Assembly: GCF_013359725.1 (NCBI RefSeq)
Contig: NZ_JABFMW010000017.1
Span: 24,556 to 88,555, forward strand
Source: Pseudarthrobacter sp. C4D7
GTDB lineage: Bacteria > Actinomycetota > Actinomycetes > Actinomycetales > Micrococcaceae
DNA length: 64,000 nucleotides
Direction of reading: 5' to 3'
Under the pieces are notes generated by a model. That model did not search any database. It was not told where the DNA came from and worked only from the letters and a program-made list of their open reading frames with translations. The position numbers were made by a program, and so were the translations under genes. Numbering within the stretch: the stretch's first letter is position 1; each line of letters starts with the position of its first letter. Shown piece after piece: positions 35,813 through 46,519 of this stretch.

Positions 35813-37140
35813 CGCAACTGCTCCTGGTCGCGGTGGCATTGGTCTTTCTTGCCGTCGCGGCCCTTTTGACGGCGGCCGAGGCCGCCTTCAGTTTCCTTCC
35901 CCGGCACGACGCCGAAGAGGCGTTGCACAAAAGCCGCGGCACCGCGATGCGCAGCATCCTTGCTGAGCCGGTGGCGCACACCCGCGCCCTGCGGTTCTGG
36001 CGTGTCTGGTTCGAAATGGCTTCTGCGGTGGCAGTCGCGGTCCTGATCGCAAGCCTGCTGGACAACGTCTGGCTCGCCGGCCTGGTGGCCACCGGCATCA
36101 TGGCCGTCCTGGGGTTCGTGATCGTGGGCGTCTCACCGAGGCAACTCGGCAGGCTCCACTCCACGGCCGTGGTCCGTTTCACGGCGCCGATGGTGCGGTT
36201 CCTCACCAGCGTGCTGGGTCCCATTCCCGGCTGGCTGGTGGCCCTGGGGAGTTCGGCCGCGCCCGGCGCCCCCGGCGGTGACGACGCGTTTTTCAGTGAA
36301 CAGGAATTCCGCGAACTCGTGGACAGGGCCAGCGAGTCCGACATGATCGAGGACACCGAAGCCGAGATGATCCAGTCGGTCTTTGACTTCGGCGACACCC
36401 TGGTCCGGGCCGTCATGGTGCCCAGGACAGACATCGTGAGCATCGACGCGGGGTCAAGCCTCCACCAGGCAATGACCCTGTTCCTCCGCTCGGGATACTC
36501 CCGGATTCCGGTCATCAACGAGAACACCGACCACATTCTGGGGATTGTCTACCTCAAGGACGTTGCAGCAGTCATCCACGAGCTGCGGGCAGGCCAGGAA
36601 CCGCCCGTGGTGGAGGCCCTCGCCCGCGAAGTGCGCTACGTACCGGAATCGAAACCGGTCAGCGACCTCCTGCGCGAGCTGCAGAAGGAATCCACGCATG
36701 TGGCCATCGTGATCGACGAGTACGGCGGCACGGCCGGGCTGGTGACCCTCGAGGACCTCATCGAGGAAATCGTGGGCGAGATCGTGGATGAATACGATAC
36801 CGAAGGCGCCGAGGCCGTGGCGCTGGGGGACGGCTCGTACCGCGTCAGCGCCCGGATGGGAATCGATGACCTCGGCGAGCTGTTCGACCTGGAAATCGAC
36901 GACGACGAAGTTGACACCGTGGGTGGCCTCCTTGCCAAGGCGCTGGGCCGGGTCCCCATCGTAGGCAGCAGCGTGGACGTCCAGGGCGTATCGCTGCGGG
37001 CGGAGCGGTTGGAAGGCCGGCGGAACCGCGTCAGCCACATCATTGCGGCACCCGTACCAAGAGTAGAGACTGACTTTGAAAGCCTCCTGGAAGAGGCCGA
37101 AGCAACCCAGCAGGGAGTTCCACGTGAGCAAGAAAAATAA
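35809..37140 (+). CDS. CNNM/CorC-type hemolysin-family membrane protein
   Basis: Integral membrane protein of the HlyC/CorC (CNNM) family, linked to Mg2+ or Co2+ efflux. The 443 residues show an N-terminal DUF21 membrane domain with about four helices (starting QLLLVAVALVFLAVAALL), two CBS domains (about residues 200-320; RTDIVSIDAG, YSRIPVINENTDHILGIVYL, VAIVIDEYGGTAGLVTLEDL) and a C-terminal CorC/HlyC domain (RVSARMGIDDLGELFDLEID). GTG start overlaps ybeY. The 3' end overlaps the era start by 17 bases. Transport activity is inferred from family only. Confidence 0.9.
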   Translation: MTQLLLVAVALVFLAVAALLTAAEAAFSFLPRHDAEEALHKSRGTAMRSILAEPVAHTRALRFWRVWFEMASAVAVAVLIASLLDNVWLAGLVATGIMAVLGFVIVGVSPRQLGRLHSTAVVRFTAPMVRFLTSVLGPIPGWLVALGSSAAPGAPGGDDAFFSEQEFRELVDRASESDMIEDTEAEMIQSVFDFGDTLVRAVMVPRTDIVSIDAGSSLHQAMTLFLRSGYSRIPVINENTDHILGIVYLKDVAAVIHELRAGQEPPVVEALAREVRYVPESKPVSDLLRELQKESTHVAIVIDEYGGTAGLVTLEDLIEEIVGEIVDEYDTEGAEAVALGDGSYRVSARMGIDDLGELFDLEIDDDEVDTVGGLLAKALGRVPIVGSSVDVQGVSLRAERLEGRRNRVSHIIAAPVPRVETDFESLLEEAEATQQGVPREQEK

Positions 37141-38083
37141 AGCTGCCGAACCGGACGACTTCGGCGGCTTCCGCGCCGGGTTTTCAGTCCTGGTTGGCAG
37201 GCCCAACGCGGGCAAGTCCACCCTGACCAACGCACTGGTGGGCAAGAAGGTGGCCATCACCTCCGCGAAGCCGCAAACCACGCGGCACACCATCCGGGGC
37301 ATCGTTCACCGCGACGACGCACAACTCATCCTGGTTGACACCCCGGGCCTGCACCGTCCGCGCACCCTGCTCGGCAAGCGCCTCAACGACCTCGTGGCAG
37401 ACACCCTCGCCGAGGTGGACGCCATCGGATTCTGCCTGCCCGCCAACGAAAAGATCGGACCGGGCGACAAATTCATCGCCGCCCAGCTCGCCGCCGTCGG
37501 CCGCAAGCCCGTGATCGCCATCGTGACCAAAGCGGACCTCGTGGACAAGCAGGCTCTTACGGAACAGCTCCTCGCCGTTGCCGCCCTGGGCCGGGAGGTG
37601 CTGGGGGACGACGGCTGGAAGGATATTGTTCCCGTGTCCGCCGCCGACGGGTTCCAGGTGGGCACGGTCGCCGACGTCCTGATCAGCCACATGCCGCCGT
37701 CGCCTCCGCTCTATCCGGACGGGGAACTGACCGATGAACCCGAAGCGGTCATGGTGGCGGAACTGATCCGCGAGGCAGCCCTGGAGGGGGTCCGGGACGA
37801 GCTTCCGCACTCCCTGGCCGTTGTGGTGGAAGAAATTGTTCCCCGGGAGGACCGGCCGGAAGACAAGCCGCTGCTGGACGTGCGCGTCAATCTCTACGTC
37901 GAGCGTCCTTCCCAAAAGGCCATCATCATCGGCAAGGGCGGGGCCCGCCTGCGTGAGGTTGGCACCAACGCCCGTAAGGGCATCGAGGCGCTCCTGGGCA
38001 CCCGCATCTACCTGGACCTCCACGTCAAGGTGGCCAAGGACTGGCAGCGCGACCCGAAACAGCTGGTCAAACTCGGTTTCTGA
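37124..38083 (+). CDS. era: GTPase Era
   Basis: Era is an essential GTPase that binds the 3' end of 16S rRNA during 30S maturation. From the GTG at 37124 (GGGAG upstream, inside the preceding gene) the product has 319 residues: G1 GRPNAGKSTLTNAL, G2 KPQTTRHTIRG, G3 DTPGL, G4 TKAD, then the KH domain with IIGKGGARLREVG and the C-terminal WQRDPKQLVKLGF. A start further upstream at 37076 would add 16 residues unlike the family. It closes the phoH-ybeY-corC-era group. Confidence 0.96.
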   Translation: MSKKNKAAEPDDFGGFRAGFSVLVGRPNAGKSTLTNALVGKKVAITSAKPQTTRHTIRGIVHRDDAQLILVDTPGLHRPRTLLGKRLNDLVADTLAEVDAIGFCLPANEKIGPGDKFIAAQLAAVGRKPVIAIVTKADLVDKQALTEQLLAVAALGREVLGDDGWKDIVPVSAADGFQVGTVADVLISHMPPSPPLYPDGELTDEPEAVMVAELIREAALEGVRDELPHSLAVVVEEIVPREDRPEDKPLLDVRVNLYVERPSQKAIIIGKGGARLREVGTNARKGIEALLGTRIYLDLHVKVAKDWQRDPKQLVKLGF

Positions 38084-38103
38084 TCCCCGCAAACGCCGTT
38101 CGC

Positions 38104-38122
38104 ACCTGCGTCCCCCGCAGGT
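38104..38122 (+). terminator. Short hairpin after era, possible terminator
   Basis: ACCTGCG (38104-38110) and CGCAGGT (38116-38122) form a 7-bp stem with loop TCCCC, 21 bases past the era stop. It is followed by TTCTCC rather than a true U-run, so the call is weak. Confidence 0.35.
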
Positions 38123-38180
38123 TCTCCAGACTGGACCACTAAAATGGACCGGATTTCATTTCTAGAGGAAGGTTCGCCAC

Positions 38181-39755
38181 GTGGGTCAAGGCCGCGATAA
38201 CCGCGACAACGGGGCTGACGTGCCAGCCGGACAGGGACCGGTGTCCCGTCATGCGGACAGCCATGACGTAGGTGCCGCGCGGCACCTTGGCCCATTGCGC
38301 CGCATGCCCTTGTGGCTCAAGGCTGTCACCGGCGTGGTGGCACTGGTGCTCGTGGCAGCCGCCGCGTTTGCCGGATTCTGGTTCTTCCGGCTCCAGAACA
38401 ACATCTCCAAGGCGCCGCTGAACGCCGGCGGGGAGAGCACCGAGACCCCGGGGAACGACGCCACGGGGCGGTTGCAGATCCTGATCCTTGGCTCGGATAC
38501 CCGCGATGGGAAGAACTCCGACTACGGAACCGCTGACGATTCGACCGGCTACGGAAAGTCCGACGTCATGATGCTGATGGACATTTCGGAGGACAACAAG
38601 CGGGTCAACGTCATCAGCTTCCCCCGCGACCTGCTGGTGGATATTCCCGACTGCAAGGACAGAAAGACCAAAAAGGACTACCCGGCCCGCACCGGCGTCA
38701 TGATCAACGAGGCCATGAGCGAGGCCGGCATCGGCTGTGCCGTGGACACGGTCAACAAGCTCACCGGCATGCAGGTTGACCACTTCATGATGGCCGACTT
38801 CAACGCCGTAAAGGAACTCTCCAACGCGGTGGGTGGTGTGGAAGTGTGCATCAGCGACGCCGTGTACGATCCCGACTCCCGGCTCCGCCTGCCCGCCGGA
38901 ACGTCCTCCGTGCAGGGCGAAATGGCGCTTGCCTTCCTCCGCACCCGCCATGCTTTTGCCGACGGCGGTGACTTGGGGCGCATCAAGGCTCAGCAGGGCT
39001 TCCTTTCGTCGTTGACCCGCAAAATCAAGGACGACGGCACCTTGTCCGATCCCGCGAAGATGCTGAAGATCGCCGACGTCGTTACCCAGAACCTGACGGT
39101 CGACGACGGGCTGGCGTCAGTTCCCACCTTGCTGACCATCGGTAATCGGCTCAAGGACATCGACATCAGCAAGGTGGCGTTTGTGGCTGTGCCCACCACA
39201 CCGGCACCCGTTGACCCCAACCGGCTGGTCATCGCCGAACCCGCGGGCGCGCAGCTCTTTTCGGCATTGCGGAAAAATGTGGACCTGACCGATCCCACCG
39301 CACCCACCACCCCGGCGCCAAGCGAAACGGCGGTCCCCACCGAGACGGCTCCGCCCGTGCCGGCCTATGACAAAGCCATCCAGCCGGTAACGGTGGCCAA
39401 CGGCAGTGGCGTCAATGGCCGGGCACAGGAACTTGTCCAGGCGCTGGTTGCGGGCGGCTTCAGCCAAACCGGCCAGTTCCTCGCCCAGCCGGTGGCCAAG
39501 ACGGCGGTGTATTACGGCAACGGCTTCGCCGATGTTGCAGCCGACGTCGCGGCGCTGCTGGGGATTCCTGCCACATTGATGATTCCTGCCCCGGCGGTGA
39601 CCGGCGTGCAGGTGTACGTCGGCAGCGACTTCACCACCGGGACCGCCTTTGCCGGCGGAGAGGGGGCGGCCGCCGCGCTTCCCGAGGACATCGTGAACCA
39701 GACGGCCGGGGACAAAGTCTGCCAGCAGGCAAATCCTGATTTGATCGTCCGCTAG
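38181..39755 (+). CDS. LCP (LytR-CpsA-Psr) family cell-wall glycopolymer ligase
   Basis: LCP proteins attach glycopolymers such as teichoic acids or arabinogalactan to peptidoglycan outside the membrane. The 524-residue product has a cytoplasmic N-terminus, one membrane helix (about residues 50-72, AVTGVVALVLVAAAAFAGFW), the LCP catalytic domain (about 95-290) with ILILGSDTRDGKNSDYGTAD, VNVISFPRDLLVDIP and the Arg-rich FLRTRHAF motif, and a C-terminal LytR_C domain (about 395-490, ITVANGSGVNG-like: VTVANGSGVNGRAQELV). GTG start at 38181 with GAGGAAGG upstream. It is monocistronic by its flanking terminators. Confidence 0.92.
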   Translation: MGQGRDNRDNGADVPAGQGPVSRHADSHDVGAARHLGPLRRMPLWLKAVTGVVALVLVAAAAFAGFWFFRLQNNISKAPLNAGGESTETPGNDATGRLQILILGSDTRDGKNSDYGTADDSTGYGKSDVMMLMDISEDNKRVNVISFPRDLLVDIPDCKDRKTKKDYPARTGVMINEAMSEAGIGCAVDTVNKLTGMQVDHFMMADFNAVKELSNAVGGVEVCISDAVYDPDSRLRLPAGTSSVQGEMALAFLRTRHAFADGGDLGRIKAQQGFLSSLTRKIKDDGTLSDPAKMLKIADVVTQNLTVDDGLASVPTLLTIGNRLKDIDISKVAFVAVPTTPAPVDPNRLVIAEPAGAQLFSALRKNVDLTDPTAPTTPAPSETAVPTETAPPVPAYDKAIQPVTVANGSGVNGRAQELVQALVAGGFSQTGQFLAQPVAKTAVYYGNGFADVAADVAALLGIPATLMIPAPAVTGVQVYVGSDFTTGTAFAGGEGAAAALPEDIVNQTAGDKVCQQANPDLIVR

Positions 39756-39792
39756 GACGATCCCGGCGCCGGCGACTCCGGCAATTGACAAA

Positions 39793-39822
39793 ATGGGCCC
39801 CCGCCACATGGCGGGGGCCCAT
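39793..39822. terminator. Bidirectional terminator between LCP gene and M13 peptidase
   Basis: Fourteen-base perfect arms, ATGGGCCCCCGCCA (39793-39806) and its complement (39809-39822), with a two-base loop, lie between convergent genes. T-rich bases follow on the plus side (TTCCTGTTTT) and on the minus side (TTTGTC), so it can serve both. Confidence 0.85.
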
Positions 39823-39834
39823 TCCTGTTTTCAG

Positions 39835-41787
39835 CTACCAGATGCTGACCCGTTCGGCGGCCGGCACCCACATCCCGTCATCCGGGGTGACACCGAATGC
39901 CTCGTGGAAGGAGTCGAGGTTTTTCGCGATGGCGTTGGTCCGGAACTCATTGGGGGAGTGCGGATCGGTGGCAAGCCGGCGGATGGCCTCCTCCTGCCGG
40001 ATGACCTGTCGCCACCCCGCAGCCCAGGACGCGAAGAACCGCTGTTCCCCGGTCAGCCCGTCGATGACCTCCGGCTCTTTTCCGTCAAGGCTGATCCGGT
40101 AGGCCTTGTAGGCGATGGTGAGCCCTGCCAGGTCCCCGATGTTTTCGCCGAGCGTGAGCCTGCCGTTGACATGGTGTCCGGGCGCGGCGGTGGGGGAGAG
40201 CGCGTCGAACTGCGCCACGAGGCGGGCCGTCAGCGCCTCGAACGCCTGCCGGTCCTGGTCCGTCCACCAGTTGCGAAGGGCCCCGCCGCCGTCGAACTGT
40301 GAACCCTGGTCATCGAAGCCGTGCCCGATCTCGTGTCCGATCACGGCTCCAATGCCGCCGTAGTTGACGGCGTCATCCGCGTCGGCGGTAAAGAACGGTG
40401 GCTGCAGGATCGCGGCCGGGAACACAATCTCGTTCATCATGGGGTGGTAGTAGGCGTTGACCGTTTGCGGCGTCATCAGCCACTTGTTGCGGTCCACGGG
40501 CTTGCCCACCTCATCAAGATGCCGGTCCACGTCCGCATTGTGCGCGCGTTCCACATTGCCCAGCAGGTCGTGGGGGTCGATCTCGACAGCCGAATAATCG
40601 ATCCATTCGTCCGGGTAGCCGATCTTCGCCCGGAACCCCTCGAGTTTGCGAAGGGCTTCGGCCTTGGTCTCCTGCCCCATCCAGGTGACGTCGTTAATGC
40701 TGCGGCGGTACGCCTCGATCAGGTTCGCCACCAGCGTCTGCATCCGCGCCTTGTGGGTCTCCGGGAAGTGGCGGCCTACATAGATTTGGCCGACGGCCTC
40801 GCCGAGTCCGGCTTCGACGACGGCGACGCCCCGCTTCCACCGGTCCTTGTTCCGGGGGGTGCCACTGATGGTGGTGCCGTAGAACGCGAAGTTGGCGTCC
40901 ACGAACCCGGAGGACAGGTAAGGCGCAGCCGCGCTGACGACGCGCATGGCCAGCCACTCCTGCCAGGTGGCAAGCGGGACCTCGGCCAGGAGCCCGGCAG
41001 CGCCGGCAAAGAAGTCAGGGGTGCTGACGACAATTTCCGTCCGTTTTCCGGCATCGATCCCTGCAGCCTCGAACCAGGTGCCGAAGAGTGGGAAGAGCGC
41101 GGTGGCCTCTTCCGCCGTCTTCAGGTTGTAGGTCTTCTGCGGATCGCGGAGGGTGACGTTGTCCCAGTGGTGGGCTGCGAGCTGTGTTTCCAGCCCGACC
41201 ACGCGCGCCGCGGCACCGTTCGGATCTGCCAGCCCGGCCAGGCCAAACATCTTCTCCACATGCGCTGTATAGGCGGCAACGATCGGGGCGAACTTCGCGT
41301 CCCGGTAGTAGGACTCATCGGGAAGGCCCAAACCGCCTTGACCGGTGTACAAGAGGACCCGGTCCGGGTTGCCCGCATCAGGAGCGGGATAGATATAGAA
41401 GAGTCCGCCTACGTCCGCGCGGAACAGCCTTCCCGCCAGGGCTATGAGGTCCGGGACAGAAGCGGTGGCGAAAACCTCCGCGAGCCGCCCGCGGATGGGT
41501 TCCATTCCCTTGCCCTCCACGGTGGCCTCGTCCATGAAGCTGTTGTACAGCCCGCCGATCTTCCGCTCGATCCCGGTGGCGTCGCCGCCTTTGGCTGCCG
41601 CTTCTTCGATGATGTCCCGGACGGCGATCTCGGAGCCGTCGCGCAGGGCCGTGAAAGTGCCTTCCAGGGGCCGGTCATCCGGAATGTCGGTGGCCTTCAG
41701 CCACGCGCCGTTCACGTGCTGGTAAAGGTCATCCTGCGGCCGGACTGTGTGATCAAAGGTGGAAAAATCGATCCCCGAATTGGGCAC
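39835..41787 (-). CDS. M13 family zinc metallopeptidase (neprilysin-like, PepO type)
   Basis: Zinc endopeptidase of family M13, 650 residues, the usual length for bacterial PepO-like enzymes. It opens with MPNSGIDFSTFDHTVRPQDD and YQHVNGAWL, the family N-terminus, and has the catalytic helix VIGHEIGHGFDDQGSQFD (HEIGH, near residue 485) and the downstream ENIGDLAGL zinc-ligand motif; the C-terminal NPARDE-like and W end region (RVSIW) is typical. No signal peptide is seen, so it is probably cytoplasmic. GTG start at 41787 with AAAGGAG upstream. It is divergent from the leuA leader. Confidence 0.93.
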   Translation of the reverse strand: MPNSGIDFSTFDHTVRPQDDLYQHVNGAWLKATDIPDDRPLEGTFTALRDGSEIAVRDIIEEAAAKGGDATGIERKIGGLYNSFMDEATVEGKGMEPIRGRLAEVFATASVPDLIALAGRLFRADVGGLFYIYPAPDAGNPDRVLLYTGQGGLGLPDESYYRDAKFAPIVAAYTAHVEKMFGLAGLADPNGAAARVVGLETQLAAHHWDNVTLRDPQKTYNLKTAEEATALFPLFGTWFEAAGIDAGKRTEIVVSTPDFFAGAAGLLAEVPLATWQEWLAMRVVSAAAPYLSSGFVDANFAFYGTTISGTPRNKDRWKRGVAVVEAGLGEAVGQIYVGRHFPETHKARMQTLVANLIEAYRRSINDVTWMGQETKAEALRKLEGFRAKIGYPDEWIDYSAVEIDPHDLLGNVERAHNADVDRHLDEVGKPVDRNKWLMTPQTVNAYYHPMMNEIVFPAAILQPPFFTADADDAVNYGGIGAVIGHEIGHGFDDQGSQFDGGGALRNWWTDQDRQAFEALTARLVAQFDALSPTAAPGHHVNGRLTLGENIGDLAGLTIAYKAYRISLDGKEPEVIDGLTGEQRFFASWAAGWRQVIRQEEAIRRLATDPHSPNEFRTNAIAKNLDSFHEAFGVTPDDGMWVPAAERVSIW

Positions 41788-41890
41788 TGCAACTCCTTTG
41801 CTGGGACGCCGCTGCCCGGCGGAACACCGGGAGGCGTCTGCATGCTGGACTTTACGGACGGTAGTGCCCTTTCATCTTACGCACCCGTGT

Positions 41891-41896
41891 TACCCT
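41891..41896 (+). promoter_or_regulatory. Candidate -10 box of the leuA leader
   Basis: TACCCT ends six bases before the GTG of the leuA leader peptide, which has no Shine-Dalgarno. This geometry would make the leader peptide mRNA leaderless. Confidence 0.4.
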
Positions 41897-41902
41897 CAAA
41901 GT

Positions 41903-41959
41903 GTGCGTGCAGTGCTCCTTCTCCTTAGCTGCCGCGGCGAGGCCACAGACGCTATCTAG
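41903..41959 (+). CDS. leuA leader peptide with four consecutive Leu codons
   Basis: GTG at 41903 to TAG at 41957-41959, encoding MRAVLLLLSCRGEATDAI. The four Leu codons (CTC CTT CTC CTT, 41915-41926) sit just before the left arm of a strong hairpin. The MRAxLLLL start closely matches the leuS leader at 13931 and the leucine leaders known upstream of leuA in Actinobacteria (LEU element). The peptide itself probably has no role; ribosome position on the Leu codons is the sensor. Confidence 0.8.
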   Translation: MRAVLLLLSCRGEATDAI

Positions 41960-41982
41960 CGCACGGCCCACCCTCGCTGCGG
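41932..41982 (+). promoter_or_regulatory. LEU-type leader hairpin of leuA
   Basis: CCGCGGCGAGG (41932-41942) pairs with CCTCGCTGCGG (41972-41982) through 11 positions with one G-U pair. The left arm is inside the leader peptide and the loop holds its stop codon, so a ribosome stalled at the Leu codons would block the left arm. No U-tract follows, so control may be at translation or through a further pseudoknot with the 58 bases before leuA, as described for the actinobacterial LEU element. Confidence 0.7.
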
Positions 41983-42013
41983 AGTTTGTGTTGCCCGGCC
42001 ACCCTTTCACTGA

Positions 42014-43780
<1,767 letters not shown>

Positions 43781-43865
43781 CACGTCCACGGGGTGCCGTG
43801 CGGTTCCAGCCGCCGGTACCTCGTGCCCTGGCAGCGTGCTGCCGGTCGGGATGGGAAGATAGATC

Positions 43866-44618
43866 GTGGTCCAACAGTCTTTTGCCAACCGGGCGTACCG
43901 GGACGATGCCGTGGTGCTCCGCACCCACAAGCTCGGCGAAGCGGACAGGATCATCACCCTCCTGACCAAGCACCACGGGCAGGTCCGCGCCGTCGCCAAA
44001 GGGGTACGACGGACCAGCAGCCGCTTCGGCGCACGGCTTGAACCCTTCATGGTGGCGGACCTCCAGCTGGTATCGGGCCGCACACTGGACATCGTTACGC
44101 AGGCTGTCGCCAAGGGTGCCTACGGCGGCAGCATCGCCGCGGACTACAGCAGGTATACGGTTGCCGCGGCCATGACGGAAACAGCCGAAAAGCTGACAGA
44201 CGTCGACGGCGAGGCGGGCACTGCGCAATACAACCTGCTGGTGGGTGCCTTGGCGTCACTGAGCCGGGACGAACATGCCGCCGGCCTCATCCTCGACTCC
44301 TACCTGCTGCGTGCCCTGGCCACCGGCGGCTGGGCGCCAAGCTTCACCGACTGCTCCCGCTGCGGAATGCCCGGACCGCACACAGCGTTCTCCGCACCCC
44401 TGGGCGGTATGGTCTGTGCACAGTGCAGGCCGCCCGGGTCACCCGCGCCCGCACCCGAAACAGTTGTGCTGCTGGCGGCCCTCCTCACCGGCGACTGGAC
44501 CGTGGCGGACGCGTCCTTGCCGCAGCACCGCAAGGAAGCCGCCGGCCTGGTGGCCGCTTACCTGCAATGGCATCTTGAACGAGTACTGAAATCCCTCAAA
44601 CATGTGGAGCGCAGCTGA
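43866..44618 (+). CDS. recO: DNA repair protein RecO
   Basis: RecO promotes annealing and RecA loading in the RecFOR pathway. The 250-residue product begins with an OB-fold ([20 protein letters not shown]), then [20 protein letters not shown] and a helical domain, with a zinc-ribbon-like set of four Cys (CSRCGMPG and CAQC, about residues 162-186). GTG start at 43866 with GGGAAG upstream. uppS begins two bases after its stop, a conserved actinobacterial pairing. Confidence 0.93.
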   Translation: MVQQSFANRAYRDDAVVLRTHKLGEADRIITLLTKHHGQVRAVAKGVRRTSSRFGARLEPFMVADLQLVSGRTLDIVTQAVAKGAYGGSIAADYSRYTVAAAMTETAEKLTDVDGEAGTAQYNLLVGALASLSRDEHAAGLILDSYLLRALATGGWAPSFTDCSRCGMPGPHTAFSAPLGGMVCAQCRPPGSPAPAPETVVLLAALLTGDWTVADASLPQHRKEAAGLVAAYLQWHLERVLKSLKHVERS

Positions 44619-44620
44619 CA

Positions 44621-45463
44621 GTGGCCTTGGGAAAAAAGAACAACGCAGCCCGGAAGCGCACCCATCCCGTGGTGGCCCCGTACTCTCATCCATCAGGCGC
44701 GGTGGCGCCGGCCATCCCCGCGGAATTCATTCCCCGGCACGTGGCCATCGTCATGGACGGCAACGGCCGCTGGGCCAACCAGCGCGGCCTGCCGCGGATC
44801 GAGGGACACAAGGCGGGCGAGCCGGCGCTGCTTGACGTCATGGCCGGCGCCATTGAGCTGGGCATCGAGTACGTCAGCGTCTACGCGTTCTCCACCGAGA
44901 ACTGGCGGCGCTCACCGGAGGAAGTCCGGTTCCTCATGGGATTTAACAAGGACGTGCTGCGAAGGCAGCGGAACCAGCTGGATGAGTGGGGTGTGCGCGT
45001 GCGCTGGGCAGGACGCCGGCCCCGCCTCTGGGGTTCTGTGATCCGCGAACTGGAGGAGGCCGAGGAATTCACGGCGGCCAACACCACATGTAATTTGACC
45101 ATGTGTGTTAATTACGGCGGCCGCGCCGAGATCACCGACGCCGTCTCAGCGATCGCCGCTGAAGTCGCAGCAGGCAGGCTGAAGCCTGGAGCCATCACCG
45201 AGCGGACCATCCAGAAGTACCTCGATGAACCCGACCTGCCCGATGTGGACCTATTCCTGCGCAGTTCGGGCGAGCAACGACTCTCCAACTTCCTGCTCTG
45301 GCAGTCCGCATATGCGGAATTCGTCTTCATGGACACGCTGTGGCCGGATGTGGACAGGCGGACGCTGTGGGCCGCCGTCGAAGAATACGCCAAGCGCGAC
45401 CGGCGCTACGGCGGGGCCGTCGATGCAGCGGCCGCTCCGGCCGGGGATCCCCACGCCGGCTGA
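44621..45463 (+). CDS. uppS: Isoprenyl transferase (undecaprenyl/decaprenyl diphosphate synthase)
   Basis: Cis-prenyl transferase that builds the C50/C55 polyprenyl diphosphate carrier for cell-wall synthesis. The 280 residues include an N-terminal basic extension and the catalytic motif [17 protein letters not shown] near residue 41 (Asp 47), the substrate region [18 protein letters not shown] and the C-terminal [18 protein letters not shown], with the Mg-binding Glu. GTG start at 44621, two bases after recO. It converges on a hydrolase gene, leaving a gap of two bases. Confidence 0.95.
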   Translation: MALGKKNNAARKRTHPVVAPYSHPSGAVAPAIPAEFIPRHVAIVMDGNGRWANQRGLPRIEGHKAGEPALLDVMAGAIELGIEYVSVYAFSTENWRRSPEEVRFLMGFNKDVLRRQRNQLDEWGVRVRWAGRRPRLWGSVIRELEEAEEFTAANTTCNLTMCVNYGGRAEITDAVSAIAAEVAAGRLKPGAITERTIQKYLDEPDLPDVDLFLRSSGEQRLSNFLLWQSAYAEFVFMDTLWPDVDRRTLWAAVEEYAKRDRRYGGAVDAAAAPAGDPHAG

Positions 45464-45465
45464 CG

Positions 45466-46425
45466 TCAGCCGTACGCCCGCAGCCACCGGGCCAGCCGCG
45501 AATAGGCGTCGGTCCGGATGGGTTCCGGCGAGAGGAAGACGTCGTGCAGGGCACCGTCGATCCGCTCGATGGTTACCGTACGGCCCAACGTGAGCGCGCG
45601 GGTGCCAATGATGTTGACGTCCAGCACGGCGTCCGTGCGGCGCATTTCCTCGGACCACAGCAGGCCGTTGGCGCTGCCTTTGGAAAGCAGGACCAGGATG
45701 GGCGCTTCGATCTCCAGGCCGCGCGCCACCCGGGCATGCCCGGCGAGCACCGCCCTCAGCCAGCCTGCGCGGACCGGGAATGCCATGCGGGGCCGGTAGC
45801 GCTCGTCAACCGGCCACTCGCCGTCGGCCGCGCTGCTGATGGTACGCCAGTAGTGGCCACGCTCCGGAAGGCGCAGGACTGCCTGCGGGCGGAACCGGGC
45901 CACGGGACGCACCATGCTGGACGCCGCCCGCCGCACCAGCGAACTCCCGTGCATCTCCAGCCACGGGCTGTTCAGGACCAGCAGCGAAACGGCTTCCGGA
46001 TGTCCACTGCTCCACAGGGCCGCCACCAGGCCGCCGGTGGAATGACCCATCAAAGCCAACGGCCCGGGCGAGCCCTCCTGGCTGATGATGCGGGCAGCCT
46101 CCTCGATTTCGGCGTCGTAGGCGGCAAGGTCCGCCACATATCCACCGGGAGCTTCCGGGCGGAGGCTGCGCCCGTGGTTGTGCATATCCAATGCGTAGAA
46201 GTCATAGCCGGCGGACGCCCAGAACCGGGCAAGGTCCACGTTGAAGAAGTAGTCGCTCCAGCCGTGCAGGAAAAGCACGGCACGGCGGCGCCCGTTGCCC
46301 GTGCCGGCGTCCAGGGCCGGCCGGAGACGGACCAGGGTTGCCGTCCGCGCCACCCCGTCGGGTCCGGCGGCCGCGAAGGTGTGCGACTCGAAATCCGAGC
46401 CCAGGATGTCCTGCTGCCACTGCAT
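45466..46425 (-). CDS. Alpha/beta hydrolase (lysophospholipase-like)
   Basis: Serine hydrolase of 319 residues with the monoacylglycerol lipase/lysophospholipase look: LFLHGWSDYFFNVDLARFW (oxyanion HG), YALDMHNHGRS, and the nucleophile elbow GHSTGGLVAALW (Ser near residue 151). The acid and His are probably in LLSKGSANGLLWSEE and RIDGALHDVFLS near the C-terminus. No signal peptide. Start ATG at 46425 with TAGCAT six bases upstream and no Shine-Dalgarno. It is divergent from pyrD. Substrate unknown. Confidence 0.85.
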   Translation of the reverse strand: MQWQQDILGSDFESHTFAAAGPDGVARTATLVRLRPALDAGTGNGRRRAVLFLHGWSDYFFNVDLARFWASAGYDFYALDMHNHGRSLRPEAPGGYVADLAAYDAEIEEAARIISQEGSPGPLALMGHSTGGLVAALWSSGHPEAVSLLVLNSPWLEMHGSSLVRRAASSMVRPVARFRPQAVLRLPERGHYWRTISSAADGEWPVDERYRPRMAFPVRAGWLRAVLAGHARVARGLEIEAPILVLLSKGSANGLLWSEEMRRTDAVLDVNIIGTRALTLGRTVTIERIDGALHDVFLSPEPIRTDAYSRLARWLRAYG

Positions 46426-46431
46426 GACCTC

Positions 46432-46437
46432 ATGCTA
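46432..46437 (-). promoter_or_regulatory. Candidate -10 box of the hydrolase gene
   Basis: TAGCAT on the minus strand ends six bases before the ATG at 46425. The same hexamer at the same distance precedes trpD. Confidence 0.4.
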
Positions 46438-46519
46438 AACCGGCGCGACGGTACCCGCGCTTCGGATCAGCGGCTTCTTCGTTTTGGTGTGGCGCGGCCG
46501 GAGACGGGACACTGGAGGC

